Assembly: GCA_013398055.1 (NCBI GenBank)
Contig: VZRS01014569.1
Location: 292,175-356,174, forward strand
Reading direction: 5' to 3'
DNA: 64,000 bases
Origin: Ifrita kowaldi
Taxonomy: Eukaryota; Chordata; Aves; Passeriformes; Cinclosomatidae
Shown in pieces: positions 12,442 to 23,413 of this stretch. The notes beneath the pieces were generated by a model. The model had not been told where the DNA came from. It saw nothing but the letters and a program-made list of their open reading frames with translations, and ran no database searches. Made by a program: the position numbers and the translations under genes. Every line of letters starts with the position of its first letter. Within the stretch, counting starts at the first letter, position 1.

Positions 12442-15400
12442 AACTGGTAAGGAAATATGAAAATTCATTTCAGCAAGACAATCCATTTTCCTCCATCATC
12501 GAGACATCTCTTCATGGACAACCTACATGGTATGGGACTTCCCAGCAAACACAAGGAATGCCCATTCTGCCACTTCCTACCCTGGTTCTGCTCAACTGCC
12601 CAGCAGCCCTGCCTGCACCAGTGGCACCATCACAGCAGAGCATATGGAAAGGGCCGCAGCCTCAAGTGTTCATCCAAAACACCAAGGCATTGGAAATTAC
12701 ATAAAATAGTCAGAACCATCCAATTCATGCTCTTTGGGACTATGCCCAGTTAAGAAATCTTCCCAGGAAAAGATAATTTGTGAAGCACTATCTATATAGT
12801 GAGGTCTAATGAGTTAATCCCCATCACAATGTATAGCTGATGCCTTCCCACAGAAGAATGCAATCCAGCAAGGACATACGTATTCCTGGCATGTCACTAC
12901 ACATACTCAATTAGAAGGAACATCAGCTCTCCCTGCCATGACCACAAGGAAAGACAAGATGGAAAACCACCACCCACCTCATTCCAAGTCAGCAGCTCCC
13001 AGCCTGCCTGCTTGGAGCAATAAGGGCAACCTTTTCCTCCACAGATGAGCTTCCTTTATTGCTGTTAACGACCTCTCAGGTCCTCTTTTTTGGGGGAATC
13101 CAGTTGACAAATTCAGGCAAACAGACCCGAACAAAAGAAAAAGAAAAAAAAAAAGCACACGCAACACATGCAGCCATTTGGCAGTTTGGACCCTCTGTTT
13201 TCCTGCCCAGTTTCTAATCCCCCTTTCCATGAGGGTATATTGGCATCATGCACCCACCAGCCCCACCAATGCGGACCCCTCAAGCCTCGAGGCTCCAGCT
13301 TCCATGCCAACTTCTCCAAGGTGATACTGCTTTGGTTGCAACTTGCACTGGGGCAGGCAGCTATGACTCAGGGTTACACCTAGGAAGCATTACCCCTGGG
13401 GCACTGGGATGTTAGCAGAATACAGCCCAGTTTTAATAACTAACCCTGCTTGACCTCAGCCCCCTTTACTCCATCTTGGTTTTCTATATACAGCTTCATA
13501 ATTCAGAAATTGAACAGAGTTTTCTTCAAAAAGGCCAAATTTATTAAGGAAAAACATCCATGCAAGGACAACATATTCCCAATGGAGCCATCTCTGCAGG
13601 ACATGCTGCAGATCAGACACTCAAGATAAAAATACAGACAATACAAATCACCTCTGAGGGCAGCTTTTTCATGTGTGTGAGTAAACCATCCACAGATACC
13701 GTTACTTTAGGAGGAAACAGCAGAACCAAACAAACCATTGATGCAAAACCTAAAAAAAAAAAAAGACCAGAACACACCTGGTTCAACTAAATATATGCAG
13801 TCTGCCAACTGGATACCCTCCATGAACACAGAGAATGGCACAGAATGGGTAAGGCTGGTAGAGGGGACCACATGGCCATACACACCGCACAGTTTGCAAA
13901 GGAGACTGTACAGATCTGTACTGATGCCGTGCTCTCTCTAGACACAGACATGTCACCACTGAACGTGGCAAGTTGCCAACTGGCCCAGACAACCCTGGGA
14001 GCTGCTGATGAGAAGCAGCTGGATCTTGAAGAGAAGTCTGCAAGGAGCTCAGGGGAGACCAGACTGAGCAATGTCACAGGTTTTTTTTTTTCCCTAGATT
14101 TATACCGATGGCTCTGTGAAGATGTAACGCCTCAAAACCTTTGTTCAAACGCCTGGGTGCCCACACGGGCAAGGATGGAGCCTGCAGAGAGTGCGGGGCT
14201 GCCCAGACTCCTGCTCCCTCCCCACCTTCCTATCCATGCATTCGTGTACACACGCTGCCAGGAAAATCCACCAACGCCAGACGTTTATGTCCAAAAAGGA
14301 GACAGAGGAGTCCTGCAACTTTATTTGAATAAAGGGAGAGAGTCCACTGGGGCACACGCCCGTGGGATTTTCTCTCTCGAGGTTTCAGAGGGCAGAGCCT
14401 CCCTTCTATCCTAACTCCCGGCCGCATGTTGCCCTCTTCCTGTCCCCACTGGCTGAGGTACAGGGAAGGTACAGCCTACCCCATATTCCCCCTTGAACCT
14501 ACTGTTTCACCCCAAAGTTCAGAAGTTCAGGCTTTGCAGACCCTCGTCTGTTTCAGGAGCCAAACTGTCTGGGCCCGGCAACGAACCTGCTGCCCAAAGT
14601 CAGTAGAGGCATTAAGACCCATTTCAAAGACGTTAACACCCACCAAATTGTTTGAAAAGACATTAGCACACATCTTTCCTCTCACTCATTGCCCCTAGAA
14701 GTTACTTTAAAGAAGCAAAAACGTCTGAAAAAGGAGACAGCTCGAACAGATATTTATCACCACATCCTGCACATATCAAGTGCAATCAGAAAGAGGGAGG
14801 TGCAGTCCACAAAACAAATAAGCAATTAACCCTCACAGTGAAAGAGTCAACGTCTTGGCTTTGGGGAAGGGGGGGGAATGGCAGCTGGGGAAGAGCTCAT
14901 TAACACCGGGAAAATTAGTGAACCTATCAATGAAATGAAGGAGGTCACCTGCACCACAGGAGAGCACAGGTGAGAGGTGGGGGGAGACCGGCCATCTGCG
15001 GCTACAGCTGAGCTGGCAACACCCAACAGATACGCGAGCAGGTCCAAATCACAGCAAAAAAAGTTAACTTCGTTAAAAGCTCTGACTGAGTGTAAATCCA
15101 GGCTGGGTGTAGAACTCGACTGCAGCAGAATTGGGGCAGGAGGGGCTGAGCAATAGCTCAGCTCTGCTCCACGCTGCACTCAGCATCGGCAGGCTGGCCA
15201 CGGAGGGTCCTGAATCCATACCAGTTTCAAGCTAAGGCATTGTCACCACTTGAGCAGCCACCCCTTGAGCTGCAGCAACCAGCTGGATTCATGTTTTGCT
15301 ACTGCATCAAACATGAGGCAAAGCACGGCCTAAAAGCCCTTCCAGGTGGGTTTAAACTGACCAATCTCATGTGGTACCTGTTGGGGCAGCAGCTCAGCAG

Positions 15401-15639
15401 GCTCTGCTCACCCAGTGTTCCTCACACTGCCTTCATCAAGGAGGGTTCAAGCTGCAATTCACACACCTGTACTGCGATCGGCACTGACCTCAGTGGGCTG
15501 CTACTGTGAAACCTGGAGGAATCCGGGACCTCACAGCGGCCAACCAGGGGAACCCAGCTCCCCACCAACACAGCAGAGCCACAACCCAGCCTTTCCTCTC
15601 TATCTCCTGGCCTCTGGGCTTTGCCTCTTTTCGTCTCTT

Positions 15640-15830
15640 CGCAAGGTCGTTAGGTTTGACAAAGTTATCTTGTCCCGTTGGACCGAACTGCTTTTTCTCA
15701 GGGTTGATCGACTTGTGTCATGCAAATTACCCAGGGTGGAGGTAAACCAAGAAAAGGGGCGTTCAGATGGTTCTTTTTATGTTTCACAGATCATTTGCAT
15801 CCTTATTCTCTGCCTTTAGGGCAACTCTCA
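15640..15830. promoter_or_regulatory. Candidate regulatory element with paired POU octamers
   Basis: Two perfect octamer motifs lie in opposite orientation: ATGCAAAT at 15720-15727 and ATTTGCAT at 15793-15800, with 65 bp between them. Octamers bind POU-family factors such as Oct1/Oct2. The block also holds 'ttgacaaagttatcttgtc' (a GATA-type TTATCT) and is compact and non-repetitive. Other single octamers occur at about 26431, 38544, 39618 and 55758, so octamers are not rare here; the close inverted pair is what stands out. Function is inferred. Confidence 0.3.
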
Positions 15831-17918
15831 GTTGACTGAACACCTGCTTTTAGCTGCCGGGAAGCACATAACAAACCTCCTTCTCCACCCACCCCCAATT
15901 CACACCCCTTCCAAGTACTTAACTGGTGTCACTGAGACTTGCAAAACCCTCCTCACTTCAGGCAGGCTGCTCATTTTTATCTTGGTTAAGATTGAGACGA
16001 CGACATTCTTCTGCTTACCATGTCCCAGAATCCCAAAGCATCCCAGCTCAAGGAAATCCCAAACTCAAAGAAAGCAGAAAGCCTCACACCAGGCCACCAG
16101 CTTGGTGGCTTTGCATCTATGAGCCCTGAATTTTCTTGCTGATGTCCACGGTGTCAGCCCAGCACAAAAATGCTTCAATAAAAAGGAATGATAAAGAAAG
16201 CCAGATGGAGAGGACTTAATTGTGAAAAATCCAGAGAGACGCCCAGCAGCAAAGTAAAAATGAGGCTATTCCCTGGGAATCACTGATACTGCAAAAAGCA
16301 TCCCCCCTTCTTAGGCACGGCCCTTGGATCTCCTGTTAAATTGCTCATCCTTAATGTTAATTCTCACGGCAAGTCCAAAGAATTAGTTTATTCCTGCCCT
16401 TCAACTCCAAATAATCAGTTTATTCCTGCTCTCTGAATGGAGAATCGAGGGGCAGATTCAGAGCAAAGAGATCAGTGGCAGAAGCATCAGATACAAGAGC
16501 ACCGTGAGTCCCTGCAACATCTGGTCCCCATGGCACACAGATGGAAGGCAGGAGATCCATGTGTCAGGCTCAGGCAAAGGGGCAGTGACCACATCATTTC
16601 ACTGTGACAGTTTCCCTTGCTATAAAAAGAAGAGATTCCTCTCTCCAGGGTGGCAATGAAAACACTCCAGTTGTTAGTAATACAGAAAAGCTAAAGTAAA
16701 TTGCAGAGAAAACACTAAATAAATGAAGAATAACACACACACATTCCCTTTGCCCACTTAAAACTAAACAAGAGTGATGTACTACAGCAAATTGTATTTG
16801 TTCCTTCGCTTAAAAGTGACAATCTTGACAATGGACCATCAACATCAATTCCTCTTTCTGAACAGACTGCCCTCAGAGAACATATTGAGGGCAGAAGTAC
16901 AAGCATACAAAAAATCTACCAGAGTTACCTCTGCTTAGGTACAACACCCTGTACATCTAAATTTCAACCAGTTTTTGTATTTATCCTCACTGCAGAAGGG
17001 ATCAGCCAGCACAGGCTGAGCACTCTGCAAACACAAGTCCCTCAAGGAACTAGGAGGGGAAGGAGAGGAGGTGGCCTAGGAAAGTCAGGCAGATATCTGT
17101 GGGGGGATTTCCCCTGGCTGCGAGATGCAGTGATGTGCTCTGGACGGAGATTCTAATCAACACAGACCGGGCATGCAGGTCCCAGCTCTCCACAGAACCA
17201 CACCTGGGGGATGCTGCACCTTAGCCAAAGTACCAGGACGTGGATGCTCCCTCTACAGGTGTCAGGCTCCCATGGAGAGATGGCAAACATTGTTCCAAAC
17301 CTTCCTGTGGCTGAAAAGCCAAGAGCCACATCACTCAAAATACCAATGAGCAGAGCAGCTCCAGGGCTGGTTCCCAGGAGGTGAAAGTGCAGCCCAAGCA
17401 GCCTCAGTGGGTCATAGTGCAGCGGCTCCTGGGGCTGGAACAAACTCCTGAGGCTGGAATCATCTTGCTGATTCTCACTGGGGCAGCAACAGCCAGTGTG
17501 AGATGACCCAGTTGGACTGAAACCTCCTGAGCAATCATACCCTATCCTTCAGGAATGTACGTATGCTGCCAGTCAGGGTGTATAAATGCCAAGAGCAGGC
17601 TCAGACAAGTGGCTCACAGATTTAAGCTGTGTCCAAACCTTGAAGAAAATTTAAGGGCGGCTTAGGAGAGGCCAGCTTTCATGCAGTCGCTTTGGACACC
17701 CCAAGCCACAAGCAAGCACCCTGAACTCCAGTCCTCCTACACAGGGAACAGACATTACACATGACTTGCAGACCCTACATCCAAACAAGCTGCCCCAGCT
17801 GTGCTGACAGTGCAGAGAAGCAGGTATTGTAGGGAATGATTCAATCCATTCAGATACCTACAGCAGGTCAGGGTCAGGCACTTCCTAAAAATATCCATTT
17901 CTCTCCAGTGACTGTAAA

Positions 17919-17943
17919 GGGAGGCTGGGGGTGGGGGGCGGGG
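17919..17943 (+). other. Potential G-quadruplex motif
   Basis: Four G-tracts on the plus strand: GGG (17919-17921), GGGGG (17927-17931), GGGGGG (17933-17938) and GGGG (17940-17943), with loops of 5, 1 and 1 bases. This satisfies the usual G3+N1-7 rule and the short loops favour a stable parallel fold. No gene context is visible. Confidence 0.75.
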
Positions 17944-18474
17944 AAGAGGAACTGGATCAGTAGCAGGTAATTGCAGCCGAGTTCTCTAAACCCAGAGGAG
18001 TATAGTCCCCTGCTGTGAAGGCCAAATACGGCCACAAACAAGGTCTGTGTGATGCACAAACCTCAACATATTCCAGATAGTCTCCAGCCCTTCTGAGACT
18101 CCCAAGCACTACAGCAGTCTACAATCCTCCCATCAGCCCTGAAGAGGCAAAATACAGGGAAATCTGTACCAAAAGGAAATCCGGAGGATCAACAGAAGAG
18201 GTCTCACTCAGAAGGTGCAGGGAAGACCAGGAGGGCTTCTATCTCCAGGCTTATGAGCGCTGAAAGACATCGACACTCACCTCACTTCCCAGGAAACCCT
18301 GGCAGGATCTGACCTCCCTTTGACATGCTCCTCCCTTCTCCTTTTTGCAGTCAACCGAGACCTATATGACATTACAACAAAAGAAATGTCAGCAAGCTCT
18401 ATCTTGTCCCCTCTCCCTCCAACAAAAAAACTTCAATTTCCTTATTTTTTCAACATAAGGCTGCCCTGGAAACC

Positions 18475-18586
18475 AGTTATATATAAATTGCAGCTTATAT
18501 ATATTTACATATTTATACATCTATTAAATATATTACCTATTTAAAGATATGCACACATACATACATCTGTATAAATATATAAATTG
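18475..18586. repeat. AT-rich low-complexity DNA with internal stem-loop
   Basis: About 110 bases dominated by TATA and ATA words. TATATATAA (18478-18486) and TTATATATA (18495-18503) are reverse complements around the 8-base loop attgcagc. Confidence 0.8.
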
Positions 18587-20307
18587 GTGAAGGGACATGG
18601 CCCCATGGGAGTGCTCGAAGCAGCAGCACATCCCTCTGCAGCCACCAGAGTTCAGGCATCAGTGATGGAGCCCTACAGCCTGTCCCATGCTGGACATTCA
18701 CGATGACCCAGCAATGTGGTGGAAAAATAAGCATGACGAGGTCCTCCTGAGATGTTCACTGCCAGCTCCAGAGCAATCCCTCAAATACTCCTAAGGAGTA
18801 GCGGGAGGAAACACAGACAGAAGTGCCAGGGAGCCTGGGTGGCCCAGAGCTGTGAGGAAAAGGGATGGAGGCAGCAGACTCCTGCTCCGTGACCCAGAGC
18901 ATCCCAGTGTCATCATGCAGAGGACATGGGCCTTTCCTCGTGGTGACCTCCAGACATTGCTGACCCCCCTCATTACAGCCCAAGGGTCACACAGGACAGC
19001 CAGGCGGACATCAGGCTGCTCAGGTTCTCAGTGCTCTGCTGGGTGGTGGTCCTTGCAGACTGTTTTCTGCCACCATCCAAGTCCCCATCCTCTCCTTCTG
19101 AGGCCACAGAGCCCTTGTTGGCACAGCCATAAATCACAGAGCCATATATCAAACAGTTTTCTATCCCACAGGCTGCTGGCAGCGTGAGTTTGAGGCAGAG
19201 CAGGGAAGGGGACCTTTATTACCATCGAAATCGCCTCATCACTCAGCCTACTCAACCCAGCCACATTTGCACTGCTAAATTTGGGAGAGTATGAGAAGCA
19301 TTCCCTCATAATGGGAGGTGGGGGAGGGACAAGCCGGCTTCTGGCCTTCTTTAACTCCCTGCCAAGTGCTCTGCAATTCAAAGTCCATGTCAGGGAAGCC
19401 ACCCCTAGCTGCACAGCAATGGCCCAGACTCAGCAAACCTGGAGATCTGTGCCTTAACCCCTTCCAGTCAGCGTCTGAGCTTGCCTATTTTAAGGAAATG
19501 ATTGAGTCAGGCTTTAGGAAACAGCTCCCACTGAAGTAACAGGTATCCAGGCCTCTGTGGGGGGAATTCTGGACACCTCCACACACCAGCTTCAGACAGT
19601 GAGTTGGAAGACCCTGCCCTGAAGGGATGCAGTGCTCAGCCTCCTACCAGCTAGCAGCAATCCTCACCTTCCAACTGATTCAAGAAGCCGTGAATGACTA
19701 TTTTTGGGTGCAAAATAGATGAACTACTGAGGAAAGACAGCATCAATAGCTGCAGCAGGAAGGGGTCACCATCCCTATCAGCATCTAGAAGCATTATCCT
19801 GACCTGCAGCACAGGCACCTATAAACAGTTATCACCAGGCTTTGCTTTTGAGATCATAGAAGCAAATTAAAGCTCTCTCTCCTTGTTGCTGGCAGGTACA
19901 GGAAGGAAATGCAGGTTACAGTAACCTTTCTGGGCCTGTTCTCCATAAACACCATCAGCACCTGCACCCTTCTGCAGATGCCCAGGGAAATCTGCCCCTG
20001 GAAACACAACCCATGGAACATCTGGGGGGGTGCTGCTGCCCACACCCAACAAATAAACATGTTAATTAACATCCCAGGGGGTGCCAAGTCCGGTGGTGTA
20101 CATGGTGAGCCAGAAACTTTCCCCAGCATCCACACTGAGACGTTCGAGGGAGCTTTTGAGGAATCCAGGCATGAGCCTGGGCAAGCGGCCGGAGACATTT
20201 CCCAAGCAATTCACACGCACACCAAAAAAAACCAGGCTTGTTTTCCGCAGAAGTGGGCATCAAACGTTCTGACATCAAGAAGGATGATTAAAGACAGCTG
20301 AGTTGCA

Positions 20308-20420
20308 GGAAAGATTAAAAGAACTAAATATGCCCAACCTGGCTAAGCAATGAGTAAGAGGAGACGTGATAAAAGACTCCAGGCATCTGAATGAAGGGAG
20401 TGGTGTGGCATTAAAGGACT
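20308..20420 (+). mobile_element. Old CR1-like LINE fragment, plus orientation
   Basis: The string 'ggaaagattaaaagaact' followed by 'cccaacctggctaagcaatg', 'gaggagacgtgataa' and 'tctgaatgaaggg' follows the pattern of the CR1 segment 'GAAAG.TTAA..GAACT...TAGCCTGG..AAG...GA.GGGGGA..TGATAAC.GT.TT.CA'. It is strongly diverged and fades out after about 20420. No coding capacity is left. It may belong to an older CR1 lineage shared with other reptiles. Confidence 0.6.
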
Positions 20421-21598
20421 GAATAAAATATCTTTCTGAGAAATGGATCCATCAACGATCTCTCAAGAGATAAGGTACAAGCCTCATTTTTTAGGCATTT
20501 ATAAAACCGGTCGCCAGAACTGAGGTTTTTGAGGAGAAATCCACATTGCCCCGAAGGGAACATACACCAAAGCTTTTTATCTCTGCCGGGGGGGTGCTGC
20601 AAACAAGGAGCTCGAAGCCACCAGGGAGCACATGAAACTTGGGAAGGGGGGACAAGCATTTCATACCACCTCACCCAAGAAGCCGAGATACACCTTTTCA
20701 CTGGAAAATTAAAATTTTTATATATATAGTTGATTTTTCACTCCTTACTTTTAATTCAGCAGCCTTAATCCATAATGTTTCAGGTTTAGGGGGAAAAAAA
20801 GAAAAGAAGGAAATAACCACTAACCTATTAAAAATGAACAGGTCTGGGGATCTTACAAGTCCTAGATTTTTTTCCCCACAATAAATAAAGATACATGGCA
20901 TGGTACCAAGGAGGCAAGACCCTGGACTGAGCTGGGCAGTGGCGTTCCTGGCGACTGCCAGCCCAGAAGCTCTCTAGGCACAGCGAGACACAGCACACCC
21001 ATGGGCAAGGTGACAAAATCCTGGGAAGTTTTTCAATACCTGGCTCTGATGAGTTCATATCCTTCAGTGAAAGTACCCTCTGACCCTCTGAAACCCAGGG
21101 ACCTGATATACCTTATAAAGATCAGAAGTGAGCCCTAAGGCCTGAGTAAACCACCCAGGAGGAGAATAAATCTGTTATGCTGGCTTTGCCCCAAAAAGCC
21201 ATATAATGCACACCTATCAACTCCGTGAAGCCAAAGCAGAGGATTCTGTGTGATTTCTCACGATGTCCAGCCACAAGAGGGTCTTCTGAACATCCCCCCT
21301 GGCACAGAAGGGTGCGCCCAAGAGAAGGAGCTTGACCTGGCCAGAACTATTTACTGAATGCAGACATATGCACGGTGAGGCTTCTACCAACACCAGCTTA
21401 TCAGTTCATCTGATGTGCCGGGAGATTGCAATTAACCCCAAAATGTTCTTTCAGGTGCTTCTGCCTCGATATTGCTGATGCAACTCAGCCACAAGGTACG
21501 ATTTACAAAGTTCAGAGGTATCCCACTTCTTCCCAGTTGGGAAAAGCCAGAAGACGTTTGCCAGTGGTGAAATTTTTAATCACAGTTAAATTCACACA

Positions 21599-21953
21599 AT
21601 GGCCACATATCCTGTCCCAGCTGCCCCTGGATCCCCTAACCTGGTGAGCCAAGTCAGGGCAGTCAAATCTAAGAAGAAACTAGATAGCAAAAAACCACAA
21701 AAGGTAAGTAATTTTCTTCTACTTAATTCCCTAAACCAGTTCAGTGGGGCTCAGGCAAGTCCCAGAAATCTTTCCCCTTTTGGCACGAGCGAGATCAGCT
21801 GAACTGCAACATGTGACTGCAATCCAAGGCAACCTTTGTTTGCAAGACCAAGACAGGATCTTTTTAATTTTATTTTTTCCCCCTTTCCCACAGCAACCTC
21901 TTAAGTTTGCAACTGCCTTTCTCCATGGGAACAGGAGATCCACGATTAATTGA
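21599..21953 (+). other. Speculative two-exon small ORF (54 codons after splicing)
   Basis: An ATG at 21599 opens 35 codons starting MATYPVPAAP and ending in a lysine-rich stretch (KSKKK...KKPQK). The last base, 21703, abuts GTAAGT, an excellent splice donor after AAAAG. About 190 bp downstream a long pyrimidine tract ends in CCCACAG at 21893. Joining at these sites keeps phase 0 and gives 19 more codons (QPLKFATAFL...) before TGA at 21951-21953. The product would be a 54-residue basic peptide I do not recognise, with no signal peptide or domain. No AATAAA was found in the next 250 bp. Strong donor words also occur elsewhere in the window without partners, so this may be chance; alternatively it is part of a longer transcript. 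Confidence 0.2.
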
Positions 21954-23393
21954 CCAGTGAGTTTTATTGCAGAGTTGAAACAGGATGTTCACAGAGGATT
22001 TTATTGTGAGTTTTTTAATAAGTGGGACATTTTAATAGGCAGTGTATCTTCTTGCTTTATGCATGCTTGTTTCTTTGGGAGGCTGAAGTACAAAACCAGG
22101 CTGCCAGATTCATTTTATATACTGAAGAAACACGATTTTGTTCTACCCAATTATAAAAAGAGAACATAAAAAGACCCGTTCAAAGTGGAGGAAACTCTGC
22201 TCCTTACGTTTGGGATGAAAAGGGAAAATTAAAACATCTAAGATAGATTATTATACCTTCCATCAAACCTCCGTCTTCCCACAGAATCAGCTGCTTCCAT
22301 CACTGCAGCAACACTGATGCTGGAGATTACCTGGCTCAGGGTATCACTGTCACACAGAATTAAAGGTTTGCAGGCTGTATTTGGACAACTCCCTCCTCTC
22401 CTTTTGATGTTAATTTTGGGTATCCCTGCTCAGGCCATGACTGCAGTTTTACTCTGCTCTCATCATGAATTCAGACAGGCAGACCTGGCAGCCCTCACAG
22501 CAGGTGTGGCAGGAGGGCACAGACCCTCTCTGACCCACAATTCATCCTTCCAGGAACAACTTTGGAGTCTGGAGAAGGGAATGTAAAATTTTGACTTGTG
22601 CAATTCCCACTGCAGGGAGCAAAGGTTATTTTTTCCTCACTCAGAGAGTTAATAGGAAACAACTCTCTCCCAAAACACAGATTAGTTTGTACTCAGAAGA
22701 GTGGACTGAGGATAGTCCATGTGTTAAAAAAAAAAATTGCAGAGAGCTCCCACAGGATGAGCCCCAGGAGGGAGCTGTATGCTGGGAAGCAGCCAGTTCT
22801 CCATGTCCTTCCCAAGAAATGCATTTCTCATCCTGACACACACATTTTGGTACAGCCACTCCCACTCAGCAGAGCCTTTGCCGGCATCCATTTTCCCTGG
22901 ATATTTTACAAATTCTTATCCAGAGCCTCCCATTCTCACTCTCTCACATGGCAGAAACTGCTATTCTATTTCTGCTCCAGTTTTGAAAAGGTGTGAGAGA
23001 GAATTGAGTGTTTTTCAGGTTTCAGAAAGATGGGCACCTCTGTCTGTGCTGGCAGCCGCTCCTTTGCTGAGGGAGAGGGGATGCACTTGCCCATGCACAA
23101 AGCTCTTGGAGAGGGAATGAGGCAGGATGTAAGTGCCTGGACTGCTGCTGGTAGTCTGGAAAGAGTTACTGCTGGGCCGGGGTGAAGAATGCAAGTGACG
23201 CAGCAGCATCCTGCAGGGAGAGAAGGGAAAACGTAAAAAAAATAAAAAAAAAACCTTACAAAACCTCCAGCTCTTTGGCTGAGGTTCAGGATGACTACAC
23301 TTTTACTGTAAGTGTTTAGTAACTCAGAGTCACATAACCCTCTCTGCCCACTTGGGGCCACGAGATGCAGCTCACAAGCTACAAGAAATGCTT

Positions 23394-23413
23394 CACACAC
23401 ACACACACACACA
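23394..23413. repeat. (CA)10 microsatellite
   Basis: Ten uninterrupted CA dinucleotides. A typical short vertebrate microsatellite that may be polymorphic. Confidence 0.95.

Larger units (their letters stand above)
7886..15639. other. Long unannotated non-coding stretch
   Basis: No exon or RNA gene is supported. The 10190-11110 part is AT-rich. The longest frame is 189 codons (13845-14414, plus) and shows no domain, conserved motif or repeat, so I treat it as chance. Short A tracts occur at about 13146 and 13750. DNA from about 14090 to 14420 has somewhat more CpG than its surroundings but no promoter motif I trust. Confidence 0.55.
15831..20307. other. Unannotated non-coding stretch
   Basis: No exon or RNA gene recognised. 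TATA-like words at about 16620 (ctataaaaag) and 17580 (tataaatg) lack CpG-rich surroundings or an exon downstream. A pyrimidine-rich acceptor-like sequence ends near 18350 but opens into a frame with no donor. Confidence 0.55.

Noticed and set aside
13845..14414. 189-codon plus-strand frame
   Set aside because: No recognisable motif. Low-quality composition and a large opposing frame suggest chance.
14863..14894. G-rich tract as a G-quadruplex
   Set aside because: The tracts GGGG and G8 are followed by a 10-base gap to the next tract, so the usual loop rule is not met without splitting the G8 run.
16618..16632. TATA box ctataaaaag
   Set aside because: Surroundings are CpG-poor and lack an initiator or exon; expected by chance in AT-rich DNA.
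18325..18400. Acceptor-like pyrimidine tract followed by a short open frame
   Set aside because: No donor within the frame and no conserved peptide.
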